Positions 27,436 through 35,774 of a DNA stretch of 64,000 bases are shown in pieces. The translations under genes and the position numbers were made by a program. Positions within the stretch are counted from its first letter, which is position 1. Each line of letters opens with the position of its first letter. Under the pieces are notes generated by a model, which was not told where the DNA came from, did no database searches, and saw nothing but the letters and a program-made list of their open reading frames with translations. Source of the DNA: Olleya sp. Bg11-27 (lineage in GTDB: Bacteria > Bacteroidota > Bacteroidia > Flavobacteriales > Flavobacteriaceae); the NCBI RefSeq assembly GCF_002831645.1, contig NZ_CP025117.1, positions 4,231,001 to 4,295,000 of the forward strand, given 5' to 3'.

Positions 27436-27951
27436 ATGATTGACAGTAAAAATAACCTTTGCGAAGAGCATTACTTCAGTAATTTTTATTTAGAGCACCT
27501 CCAGTCGGCAAGTAACTTTGCCTATTACAAATGCGGAGACAATGCTAAATCTTTAGATTTAGTACAGGATGCTTTTTCTAAAATATGGGAAAATTGTTCT
27601 AAAATAGAGTTCACAAAAGCAAAGACGTATCTGTTTACCTCTATTAATAATATGTTTTTAAATACCATCAAACATAATAAGGTGGTTATGGATTACGCCA
27701 AAGCAGCACCTTATATAGATCAAGACAATCAAAGTCCAGAATACTTATTAGAAGAAGAAGAATTTAAAGTGAAGCTACAAAATGCTATTGCTTTATTGAC
27801 GGATGGACAGCGTGAAGTGTTTTTATTAAATAGAATTGAAGGCAAAAAGTATCGTGAAATTGCTGTACTATTAGACCTCTCTCAAAAAGCGGTTGAAAAA
27901 CGAATGTCTGCTGCCTTAAAAACATTAAAGCAACACATAGAAAACATTTAA
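27436..27951 (+). CDS. ECF RNA polymerase sigma-70 factor
   Basis: 171 residues, normal for the FecI-like ECF group of Bacteroidota. Region 2 is visible (SLDLVQDAFSKIWENC) and region 4 ends with the helix-turn-helix YREIAVLLDLSQKAVEKRM. It directs polymerase to its own target promoters and is held inactive by the FecR-type protein encoded 52 bp downstream. The promoter-like motif sits just after its stop codon, so sigma can boost fecR and the receptor more than itself. Confidence 0.95.
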   Translation: MIDSKNNLCEEHYFSNFYLEHLQSASNFAYYKCGDNAKSLDLVQDAFSKIWENCSKIEFTKAKTYLFTSINNMFLNTIKHNKVVMDYAKAAPYIDQDNQSPEYLLEEEEFKVKLQNAIALLTDGQREVFLLNRIEGKKYREIAVLLDLSQKAVEKRMSAALKTLKQHIENI

Positions 27952-27955
27952 TAAA

Positions 27956-27984
27956 GTAGGGTAAACGAGTATTTAATTGTCTTA
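27956..27984 (+). promoter_or_regulatory. ECF sigma promoter copy C
   Basis: GTAGGGTAAA (27956-27965), 11 bases, TTGTCTTA (27977-27984), extended by AG. It starts 5 bases after the sigma stop codon and ends 19 bases before the fecR ATG, so the leader would be very short. Confidence 0.75.
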
Positions 27985-28003
27985 AGATTGAAGGATTTAT
28001 AAA

Positions 28004-28915
28004 ATGAAAGAAGAAAACAACATATTAAAATGGTTTAATAATGACTTGTCTAAACAGGAGCTTGACGATTTAAAACAATCCGAGGACTTTAAAACTTTAG
28101 AAAAAATCAAGCATTATAGTGCACAAATGCAAGCTCCAAAAGTGGATGCACAACACGCATTAGAGGCTTTTAAAAACAGAAAACTAACTAAAACAGAACC
28201 CAAAGTCATTCCGTTGCACTTTAAAACCTTTTTTAAAGTTGCTGCTATGGTTATTGTTTTATTAGGCGTATCCTACTTTGCCTTTTTTAATAACACGACC
28301 AATTTTACCACACAAATTGCAGAGACAGAAACGTTACAGTTACCAGATCAATCCGAAGTAATATTAAACGCAAAGTCTAGTTTATCTTATAATAAAAAAA
28401 ATTGGGATGATCATCGCGATTTAACTTTAGACGGAGAAGCCTTTTTCAAGGTTAGTAAAGGTCAAAAATTTACTGTGACCACAGACGCCGGAATTGTTCA
28501 AGTGTTAGGAACACAATTTAACGTCAAAGAGCGTGACCATTATTTTGAAGTCATTTGTTACGAAGGTTTAGTTAGTGTCACCCATAATAATAAAACTGTA
28601 AAATTATCAAAAGGCAAAGGCTTTAAGGTGGTTAATGGTGTTATCCAATTAATAGACAACGATACTACCACAACGCCATCATGGTTGCAGGCCGAAAGTA
28701 GTTTTAACAAAATAGCATTACAAGAGGTCATTGCAGAGCTAGAGCGTCAATACCACGTGACTATCAAGGCACCTGCTATTGATATCAAACAATTATTTAC
28801 CGGTACGTTTACACACAACAACCTAAATACCGCTTTACAATCCATTACAATCCCTCTTAAAATAAGTTTTAAAATTGAAGGAAAAACAGTCACATTTTAT
28901 AAATATGAAGGGTAA
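28004..28915 (+). CDS. FecR-type anti-sigma factor
   Basis: 303 residues: a cytoplasmic N-terminal sigma-binding segment, one membrane helix at about residues 78-97 (FFKVAAMVIVLLGVSYFAFF), a periplasmic FecR domain (LPDQSEVILNAKSSLSY, GEAFFKV, VLGTQFNV) and a C-terminal DUF4974-like part (LQEVIAELERQYHV). It relays signals from the outer-membrane receptor to the sigma factor. Its end overlaps the receptor gene by 11 bp. Confidence 0.95.
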   Translation: MKEENNILKWFNNDLSKQELDDLKQSEDFKTLEKIKHYSAQMQAPKVDAQHALEAFKNRKLTKTEPKVIPLHFKTFFKVAAMVIVLLGVSYFAFFNNTTNFTTQIAETETLQLPDQSEVILNAKSSLSYNKKNWDDHRDLTLDGEAFFKVSKGQKFTVTTDAGIVQVLGTQFNVKERDHYFEVICYEGLVSVTHNNKTVKLSKGKGFKVVNGVIQLIDNDTTTTPSWLQAESSFNKIALQEVIAELERQYHVTIKAPAIDIKQLFTGTFTHNNLNTALQSITIPLKISFKIEGKTVTFYKYEG

Positions 28916-31442
28916 TTTCTGGCTAACCTGTTTTTGTTTAGTATTGGTTACTGTTAGTTTTGGTCAGACAGACAAACTGCCACTTGCAGACTACATTAAA
29001 ACGCTTCAATCAGAATTTAATGTCAAGTTCTCTTACGCGGTGGAGGATGTTGCTAATATTATAATTATAAAACCAGATACCGTATTAAATCTAGACGACA
29101 CGCTGGATTATTTAAACGCCAATACACTTTTAAATTTCAAGACTATTGACCAACGTTACATTACGGTTTCGGTATTAGAAAAAACAATTTCTATTTGCGG
29201 TACGGTATATTCTGCAACAGCAAACCAAAGTCTATTAGGTGCTTCTGTAATTATAAAAGGGACCACCAAAGGGACGACTACAAACTATAATGGTCAATTT
29301 CAGTTTAGTGATCTGCCATTAAATGCTACGCTTTCAATTTCTTACTTAGGGTTTGAATCCCAAGATGTGCTTGCTAAATATTTTTTCTCCGACAGTGAGC
29401 CCTGCAAACCAGTACGTCTAATTGAAAATAACGAAATGCTTAACGAGGTACTAATCACCAAGTATCTAACCACGGGTTTACAAAAGCTAATGGACGGAAG
29501 TCTGTTATTAAACACGGACCAATTTGGTATTTTACCAGGATTGATAGCGCCTGATATTTTACAATCCATACAAGCCCTTCCGGGAATAGAAAGTGTTAAT
29601 GAAAGCATTGCCAATATTAATGTAAGAGGAGGTACTAACGACCAAAACCTTATGCTTTGGGATGGTATTAAAATGTACCATTCGGGTCACTTTTTTGGAT
29701 TAATATCCGCTTACAATCCCAACTTAACCAATACAGTTGTGGTTACTAAAAACGGAACAAGCAGCCAATATAGCGATGGTGTATCTAGTACCATTAATAT
29801 GTTTACAAAAGACGAGCTTTCGCATACCATCTCCGGAGGTGCTGGTATAAACTTAATAAGCGCAGATGCTTTTTTAGAATTACCGATTACCAAAAAACTA
29901 GAGTTACACCTTTCCGGAAGACGGTCTATCACAGATGTATTTACCACACCGACTTACGATAATTATTTTGAAAGAAGTTTTCAGGATAGTGATATTAATA
30001 CCAACGCTAGTATTACAAATAGTAACACCCAATCCGATTTTGTGTTTTATGACTATTCTGCAAAAGTATTATTCGATTTAAATAAAAACCACAAGTTTAG
30101 AGCGAATGTTATTGGTATTAATAACACTTTAGATTATGCCGAAAGTATTACTGATAGCGAAAATACAACCACATCAAAAACTAGTAACCTCTCACAAAAC
30201 AATTTAGGTTACGGCGGAAATTGGCAAGCACAATGGACCGATAAATTCAGCACTATTGTGGCAGGAAGTTACTCGCAATACAATGTAGATGCTTCAGATT
30301 TACGTGTCCAAACGGATCAACGTTTAACACAAGCTAACGAGGTTTTAGAAACTGGAGTCCAGTTAAAAACTCAGTGGGCAATCACTAGCAATCTATCCTT
30401 TTTAAATGGATACCAGTTTGACGAAATCGGTATTCTAAACGAAACCACAGTTACAGCACCGTCTTATGATCGTACTAAAAAAGACGTATTACTTAATCAC
30501 GCCTTATTTTCTGAAGTCGAATACAATAAAAACAACACCTATTTCAGGATCGGTGTCCGTGCCAATTACTTTCAAAAGTTTAACCAGTTATTAATTGAAC
30601 CTCGCTTAAATATCAGACAAAAACTAAATAACCAATTCGCTTTAAAATTGGAAGGCGAATTTAAAAATCAGTCTGCCACACAAATAGTCGATTTTCAAGA
30701 TGATTTTTTAGGCGTGGAAAATAGACGTTGGATTTTAGCGGATAATGATGCCATACCAATCTCTAAAAGCAAACAAGCCTCTTTTGGTGTCGATTTTAAA
30801 CAGCATAATTTTAGTATTGATGTGACTAGTTTTTACAAAGTCGTTAACGGTATTACCGCCAGAAACCAAGGCTTCTATAACAACTTTCAATACCTCAACG
30901 CAACGGGTAATTACACTGCTAAAGGTCTCGAGTTTCTAGCCAATAAAACGGCGGATAATTTCAGTACTTGGCTAAGTTACACGTATAGTATTAACGATTA
31001 CGAGTTTGAAAGTTTTACGCCTTCCGTATTCCCAAACAATGTTGATATCCGACACTCCGTATCCTTGGCATTTAACTACACAGTATTAGATAACTTACAA
31101 CTTTCCCTTGGTGGGATTTGGCGTTCTGGTCAACCATACACTAAACCTTTGGAAGATAACCAAACCGTTAAAATCAACAACAATTACTATGTTAATTATG
31201 ACCAGCCCAATAGCAATAACGTCTCTCCTTTTTTTAGGATGGACACCTCAGCTAGTTACGATATCAACCTATCCGAGCAAACTAAATTGACTTTAAGAGC
31301 AGGTGTTAGAAATCTAACGAATCAAAACAATATAATCAATCGGTATTTTGAAGTCGATCCAGAAGACACTAACCAAACGATTGAAATCAACAACAAATCT
31401 TTAGGATTAACCCCAAACGTTAGTTTGCGTGTTAGTTTTTAA
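28905..31442 (+). CDS. TonB-dependent receptor with STN-like signalling domain
   Basis: The start is set at the ATG at 28905 (MKGNFWLTCFCLVLVTVSFGQ, a signal peptide); the frame opens 10 codons earlier inside fecR. Order: an STN-like N-terminal domain (YIKTLQSEFNVKFSYAV), a carboxypeptidase-like beta-sandwich (ISICGTVYSATANQSLLGAS), a plug (VNVRGG-type INVRGGTNDQNLMLWDGI) and a 22-strand-type barrel ending LRVSF. No SusD partner gene is adjacent, so a ligand other than a SusCD glycan is likely. The last 56 coding bases are part of a 61-bp sequence copied downstream. Confidence 0.93.
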   Translation: MKGNFWLTCFCLVLVTVSFGQTDKLPLADYIKTLQSEFNVKFSYAVEDVANIIIIKPDTVLNLDDTLDYLNANTLLNFKTIDQRYITVSVLEKTISICGTVYSATANQSLLGASVIIKGTTKGTTTNYNGQFQFSDLPLNATLSISYLGFESQDVLAKYFFSDSEPCKPVRLIENNEMLNEVLITKYLTTGLQKLMDGSLLLNTDQFGILPGLIAPDILQSIQALPGIESVNESIANINVRGGTNDQNLMLWDGIKMYHSGHFFGLISAYNPNLTNTVVVTKNGTSSQYSDGVSSTINMFTKDELSHTISGGAGINLISADAFLELPITKKLELHLSGRRSITDVFTTPTYDNYFERSFQDSDINTNASITNSNTQSDFVFYDYSAKVLFDLNKNHKFRANVIGINNTLDYAESITDSENTTTSKTSNLSQNNLGYGGNWQAQWTDKFSTIVAGSYSQYNVDASDLRVQTDQRLTQANEVLETGVQLKTQWAITSNLSFLNGYQFDEIGILNETTVTAPSYDRTKKDVLLNHALFSEVEYNKNNTYFRIGVRANYFQKFNQLLIEPRLNIRQKLNNQFALKLEGEFKNQSATQIVDFQDDFLGVENRRWILADNDAIPISKSKQASFGVDFKQHNFSIDVTSFYKVVNGITARNQGFYNNFQYLNATGNYTAKGLEFLANKTADNFSTWLSYTYSINDYEFESFTPSVFPNNVDIRHSVSLAFNYTVLDNLQLSLGGIWRSGQPYTKPLEDNQTVKINNNYYVNYDQPNSNNVSPFFRMDTSASYDINLSEQTKLTLRAGVRNLTNQNNIINRYFEVDPEDTNQTIEINNKSLGLTPNVSLRVSF

Positions 31443-31446
31443 TGGG
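31386..31446 (+). repeat. 61-bp direct repeat, copy 1 (3' end of the receptor gene)
   Basis: A perfect 61-bp match to 32414-32474. This copy covers the last 18 receptor codons, the stop and a few bases beyond. Confidence 0.95.
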
Positions 31447-31551
31447 GCTTTCTAAATCATTCCATTTTGTTAGACAGATCGTACTTTTAAGTTAAATAGT
31501 CTTAAGTTTGTTAACCGAATGATTTTTAATATTCTACAAAAAATAAATAGT

Positions 31552-32334
31552 ATGCAAAAAAAAGTATTCACCCTTTTAGTTTTAGTGTTAATTACAAGTA
31601 TCGGATATGCTCAATCTGATAAAATTGTAATAAAAACAGACCACTTAAAAGAAGCTAATTATCTAAAAGCTGATGACTTTTTTCTTACTCATTATCTATA
31701 TATTGATTTATTTTTAAGAGAAAACTTATTTCCAGAAGCAACTACTGAAGAGGTCTCTTCCATTATACAAGCGTTAAAAAAATATATTTCAATAGAAAAC
31801 AAATTAGACATTGAAATTGAAAAACCGGGCAAAACAAATTATTTAATTCGCTTTGCCATCTTAAAAAAAGATGATGACACAACGCTTTTAATTGCTTTCA
31901 CAAACTGGAATGCACAAAACAAAATCTTCGAAAAAGAAATAAAGATAGAAAACGATTCCTACACAAGATGGTATTTTCTAAATGGAGACAAAATGACCTA
32001 TAGAAAAGACCTATCTAATCAGAGCGATTATTCAAGTATTATAAAAATTGACTTAGCAAATGCTTATCTACTTGACGAACTGACGGAGAATGATAATAAA
32101 ATAAAAGATACAATTGCTGAGGTTTTAGCAGAAAAGGACTTGAGTGTTTCAGACAATATAATGGCTAATTTAATTCTATTAAAATATCATATCTTACAAA
32201 GAGACAACGAGAATATCGTTGCACAAACCGAGTATTTGAATACCTTATTTGAAATCAATAAAACAGACACAACTATTAAAGGTTCAAAAATGGCATTTGA
32301 GGCTACAAAATTTCAAATAGACTTAATGAAGTAA
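31552..32334 (+). CDS. Hypothetical secreted protein
   Basis: The start is set at the ATG at 31552, giving MQKKVFTLLVLVLITSIGYAQ, a clear signal peptide; 11 codons upstream are open. The mature part of about 240 residues is mixed alpha/beta and rich in Lys, Asp and Glu, without a family I recognise. The gene lies exactly between the two 61-bp repeats, so it was probably acquired or moved into place behind the receptor gene. Confidence 0.7.
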   Translation: MQKKVFTLLVLVLITSIGYAQSDKIVIKTDHLKEANYLKADDFFLTHYLYIDLFLRENLFPEATTEEVSSIIQALKKYISIENKLDIEIEKPGKTNYLIRFAILKKDDDTTLLIAFTNWNAQNKIFEKEIKIENDSYTRWYFLNGDKMTYRKDLSNQSDYSSIIKIDLANAYLLDELTENDNKIKDTIAEVLAEKDLSVSDNIMANLILLKYHILQRDNENIVAQTEYLNTLFEINKTDTTIKGSKMAFEATKFQIDLMK

Positions 32335-32413
32335 ACTATGACACCTCTAACAATCTGGATAAATATTACCCCCTGATAGATTAACGATATATCAAATATC
32401 CTTCTCTATAATC

Positions 32414-32474
32414 ATCAACAACAAATCTTTAGGATTAACCCCAAACGTTAGTTTGCGTGTTAGTTTTTAATGGG
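32414..32474 (+). repeat. 61-bp direct repeat, copy 2 (orphan receptor 3' end)
   Basis: Identical to 31386-31446, but without the rest of the receptor gene. It would encode INNKSLGLTPNVSLRVSF and stop if in frame, and lies in non-coding DNA after the orphan gene. Confidence 0.95.
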
Positions 32475-32551
32475 TTACCTTTCTACATAGCAAACGGTTA
32501 TAACAATAATCCCGTAAACTTACAGACTAATAATCCATATGCCTTTTTAAG

Positions 32552-33481
32552 ATGAATAAAATCCTAACACTACTCCTCTTTCTTTTAACAGTAACGTCTT
32601 GTAAAAATAACAACCCCCAGGAAACGCCAACCACAGCTGAAACTCCGGATTATATAGAACTTATAGAAACAGATTACCAACTGTATAAACCAACACAAAA
32701 AGCAAAAGCGGTACTAGTGCTTTTTGGAGGATTCCCTGAAACAGCAGAAGACATAAAAAGAGAATTTAAAATTCTTGACCTTGCCAAACAAAATAATATT
32801 GCTGTTATTTTTTCTAACTACAACAAAAAATTATGGTTAGAAACGCAAGAAAAACACCAATTAGCCGCACAATTACAAAAAATTATAGCCGATAACCAAT
32901 TACCAACAGATGCCATTTATATTGGTGGATTTTCTAGCGGTGGCGTAGTAAGCCTGTTATTAAGTGATTTTATAATCGGTTTAAAACAGTATTATATTGA
33001 TCCAAAAGGCGTGTTTATTGTAGATTCTCCAATAGATTTAGCAGCTTTATATACCTCATCAGAAAAAAATGTAAAACGTACAGATCCTAATATTTCCAAT
33101 GAAGAAAGCCAATGGATATTAAACACATTAACAGATGCTTTTGGTCATCCAGACCAACACCTTGAAAACTACCAGAAACATGCCGTTTACACGTCTAGAA
33201 GTAATTACACCAATAACCTAAAACGTTTAAAAAACACCAAAATCAGACTCTATACTGAGCCAGATACACTTTGGTGGAAAACCAACCATAAGGCAAATTA
33301 CGACCAACTAAATGCTTATTACATTAAAAAGCTATCCCAAAATTTAGAAGCACAACAATTTAAACATGTCGAATATATTCCGACTACTAATAAAGGCTAC
33401 CGATCAAACGGAGACAGACACCCACATAGCTGGTCGATTATTGATACAGACGATTTGATTGCTTGGATTTTAAAGGACTAA
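32552..33481 (+). CDS. Alpha/beta-hydrolase-like lipoprotein
   Basis: 309 residues with lipoprotein signal MNKILTLLLFLLTVTSC (Cys17). A GFSSG nucleophile elbow at residues 126-130 puts the candidate catalytic serine at 128, after a VLVLFGGFPE oxyanion strand near residue 54. A late histidine in RHPHSW could complete the triad. It is a probable esterase or peptidase-like hydrolase of the cell envelope; the substrate is unknown. Before the orphan gene arrived it was probably next to the receptor gene. Confidence 0.78.
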   Translation: MNKILTLLLFLLTVTSCKNNNPQETPTTAETPDYIELIETDYQLYKPTQKAKAVLVLFGGFPETAEDIKREFKILDLAKQNNIAVIFSNYNKKLWLETQEKHQLAAQLQKIIADNQLPTDAIYIGGFSSGGVVSLLLSDFIIGLKQYYIDPKGVFIVDSPIDLAALYTSSEKNVKRTDPNISNEESQWILNTLTDAFGHPDQHLENYQKHAVYTSRSNYTNNLKRLKNTKIRLYTEPDTLWWKTNHKANYDQLNAYYIKKLSQNLEAQQFKHVEYIPTTNKGYRSNGDRHPHSWSIIDTDDLIAWILKD

Positions 33482-33585
33482 CCACCCCGCAATCACCTTC
33501 AAATCCAACACAAAAATCAAGACCAATCCTACATTAAAACTAACCTAAAATAGACCAACTACAATAATTAAAAAAAAGTTGATTA

Positions 33586-33630
33586 TTTGACTTACATCAA
33601 ATAATTTGATCGAATACAACTTTAATTTTG
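33586..33630 (+). promoter_or_regulatory. Candidate Crp/Fnr-type site and promoter for ribB
   Basis: TTTGACTTACATCAAA (33586-33601) has symmetric TTTGA and TCAAA half-sites 6 bases apart, like Crp/Fnr boxes. The minus-7 box TAATTTTG is at 33623-33630. With a start near 33637 the site is centred about 43 bases upstream, a class II-like position. A second palindrome, ATCAAATAATTTGAT (33596-33610), overlaps it. Confidence 0.5.
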
Positions 33631-33657
33631 CATTTAAATTAATACTAAAAATTTAAA

Positions 33658-34320
33658 ATGGCACTTACAGAATTAAAGACACTAGAAAGCGTTGACACCA
33701 CAAGTCAAGAACGTGTAGAAAACGCACTAAAACATATTCAAAATGGTCACGGCGTTATTTTAACTGATGATAAAGACAGAGAAAATGAAGGCGACTTGAT
33801 ATTCTCTGCGCACCATATGACTAACACTAATATGGCACTCATGATTAGAAAATGTAGCGGTATCGTTTGCCTGTGCTTAACTAATAAAAAAGCCGACTTA
33901 CTGGAACTGCCCTATATGGTAAAAGAAAACACTAGTAGTTTTCAAACCCCTTTCACTATTTCTATTGAAGCAAAAAAAGGAGTCACCACAGGAGTATCGG
34001 CCAGTGACCGACTAAAAACCATCCAAGAAGCATGTTATGATAATGCCACAAGCGACGACTTAGCAAGACCTGGTCATATCTTTCCTTTACGAGCCCGTGA
34101 CAATGGTGTGCTTGAAAGAAAAGGCCATACTGAAGGCAGCGTAGACTTAATGAAACTAGCAGGTTTAAAACCAGAAGCCGTGTTGTGTGAATTAATGAAC
34201 GACGACGGAACAATGGCCAAAACCGATACAATTATAGCATTTGCCAAGGCCCATAATTTGATTGTCTTATCAATACAAGATATTATCCATTATCGTAAAT
34301 TTGTGAGAGACTACAACTAA
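33658..34320 (+). CDS. ribB: 3,4-dihydroxy-2-butanone-4-phosphate synthase
   Basis: 220 residues, a stand-alone RibB. It makes the four-carbon precursor of riboflavin from ribulose 5-phosphate. The metal and substrate site [12 protein letters not shown], the [10 protein letters not shown] block and GHTEGSVDL are all present; no GTP cyclohydrolase II domain is fused. The Crp/Fnr gene starts on the base after its stop, so the two form a tight bicistron. Confidence 0.95.
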   Translation: MALTELKTLESVDTTSQERVENALKHIQNGHGVILTDDKDRENEGDLIFSAHHMTNTNMALMIRKCSGIVCLCLTNKKADLLELPYMVKENTSSFQTPFTISIEAKKGVTTGVSASDRLKTIQEACYDNATSDDLARPGHIFPLRARDNGVLERKGHTEGSVDLMKLAGLKPEAVLCELMNDDGTMAKTDTIIAFAKAHNLIVLSIQDIIHYRKFVRDYN

Positions 34321-34896
34321 ATGACAAACTACACAGCACTCACTAATTTTATAAAGAAGACTATTACTATTGACGCTAAAGATTTAAAAGTCGTGTTATC
34401 TTATTTTAAATTGATTAAAAAAAGTAAACATGACATTTTACTATCTAATGGAAAAAACAGTCAGGTTAGCTATTTTGTAAAAAAAGGGTGTTTAAGACTC
34501 TTTTACATAGACGAAGAAGGCAAAGACATTACGCGTTATATTGCTTTCGAGAATCAATTTGCAACAGAATTGGTTAGTTTTATATCAAACGAACCCGCAC
34601 AAGAAACCATTCAAGTGATTGAAAACAGCGAATTACTATACATCACACATGATGATTTTAGGCATTTAATGAAAACAATACCCAAATGGAAAGAGTTTTA
34701 CACCCTCTATCTAGAAAAAGCATACGTTAATAATTCAAAACGATTAATTTCATTTACCACGTTAGACGCAGCAGAAAGGTATAAGCAGCTATTTAAAATA
34801 AACCCAAATATTGTCAAACGCTTACCAAACAAAATAGTGGCGTCTTATATTAATATATCACAAGAAACCCTAAGCAGAATAAAATCTAAAATCTGA
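34321..34896 (+). CDS. Crp/Fnr-family transcriptional regulator
   Basis: 191 residues. The N-terminal cyclic-nucleotide-binding-like beta-roll (ILLSNGKNSQVSYFVKKGCLRLFY) and the long C-helix are followed by a short helix-turn-helix (LPNKIVASYINISQETLSRI). No cysteine cluster for an iron-sulfur centre is seen, so an oxygen-sensing Fnr mode is not supported. It may regulate its own operon through the palindrome upstream of ribB. Confidence 0.9.
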   Translation: MTNYTALTNFIKKTITIDAKDLKVVLSYFKLIKKSKHDILLSNGKNSQVSYFVKKGCLRLFYIDEEGKDITRYIAFENQFATELVSFISNEPAQETIQVIENSELLYITHDDFRHLMKTIPKWKEFYTLYLEKAYVNNSKRLISFTTLDAAERYKQLFKINPNIVKRLPNKIVASYINISQETLSRIKSKI

Positions 34897-34906
34897 TTTT
34901 AAACTT

Positions 34907-34940
34907 AAAAAATGCTTTCAAATCATTGAAAGCGTTTTTT
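34907..34940 (+). terminator. Terminator, GCTTTCAA type
   Basis: GCTTTCAA (34914-34921) and TTGAAAGC (34926-34933) form a stem with a 4-base loop, an A-run before and a T-run after. It ends the ribB-Crp/Fnr unit. Confidence 0.85.
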
Positions 34941-35098
34941 AATATAGGTACATCTAGGGTTTGGACACCTCTAAATTATAATACGTTTAATAATTTTAAG
35001 ATTTTAATTGTAGGCGCTATTACAGCTTTATTCTAAATACAACTCAACTTTAAATTATTTTAAATCACTAATTACCAGTGGTTTTTACAAAACAAATC

Positions 35099-35114
35099 TA
35101 CGTAGTTCTACGTA
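35099..35114. promoter_or_regulatory. 16-bp palindrome TACGTAGTTCTACGTA, copy 1
   Basis: A perfect palindrome with a 2-base centre, 70 bases upstream of the nucleotidyltransferase-like gene. The same 16 bases occur at 38941. It looks like a dimeric regulator site. Confidence 0.5.
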
Positions 35115-35183
35115 TAGGTTTTTAAGATAAGTATTACTAAGTTTACGTACTTAAAACTTTGAAACAATTTATATAATTAGAGA

Positions 35184-35774
35184 ATGAACAAAGAAAAATT
35201 AATCTCTAAAATAACTTCGAATTCTGAGATAGATATTTATTACGAATATTTACTTGGACAAGAAGTATGGTATTTTCAAACCAATGGAGAAGATTTTAGC
35301 TCTGTTTATGACTCTTTTAAAAAATTCATTTCAAGAAAACTAAACATTCCTTTTAACAATGTATCGATTGTGGGCAGTGCTAAAACAAGGTTCAGCTTTT
35401 CACCATCAAAAAACTTATCAGAATTTCACGAAAAGTCCGATTTTGATTTAATTATTGTTTCGAGAAATCTTTTTTATGATATATGGACTGCCTACAGAGA
35501 AGTTACCCAAGGACAATACCTTGATGGCTACACCAACAAATGCGGTAATATCTTTAGTGGTTTCGTAAGTATTAAAGATGATGACAAAACATATGGGAAT
35601 CATACCCTTGAAAATTGGCAAAAAAAAGTTCTTTCATTTAAAGCAGAACTTCAATTAACATTTAACATACAACACGATATCAATTATAGAATCTATTCTG
35701 ATTGGGAATCAGTAGAAGAATATCACCTAAAAGGAATTACAAAATTAAAAAACATCATCAATGAAATTAATTGA
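35184..35774 (+). CDS. Nucleotidyltransferase-like protein paired with DUF262
   Basis: 196 residues. The block IVGSAKTRFS at about residue 62 and KSDFDLIIVS at about 87 follow the GS...DxD layout of the polymerase-beta nucleotidyltransferase fold, with a longer loop between the two parts than in minimal NTases. The rest is not recognised. Its last 14 bases overlap the DUF262 gene, indicating a functional pair. The target of any nucleotide transfer is unknown. Confidence 0.6.
   Translation: MNKEKLISKITSNSEIDIYYEYLLGQEVWYFQTNGEDFSSVYDSFKKFISRKLNIPFNNVSIVGSAKTRFSFSPSKNLSEFHEKSDFDLIIVSRNLFYDIWTAYREVTQGQYLDGYTNKCGNIFSGFVSIKDDDKTYGNHTLENWQKKVLSFKAELQLTFNIQHDINYRIYSDWESVEEYHLKGITKLKNIINEIN

Noticed and set aside
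31496-31506. TAGTCTTAAG upstream of the orphan gene as a fourth ECF promoter
   Set aside because: The minus-10-like part matches but the sequence at the required upstream distance (AGATCGTACT) does not resemble GTAGGGTAAA.
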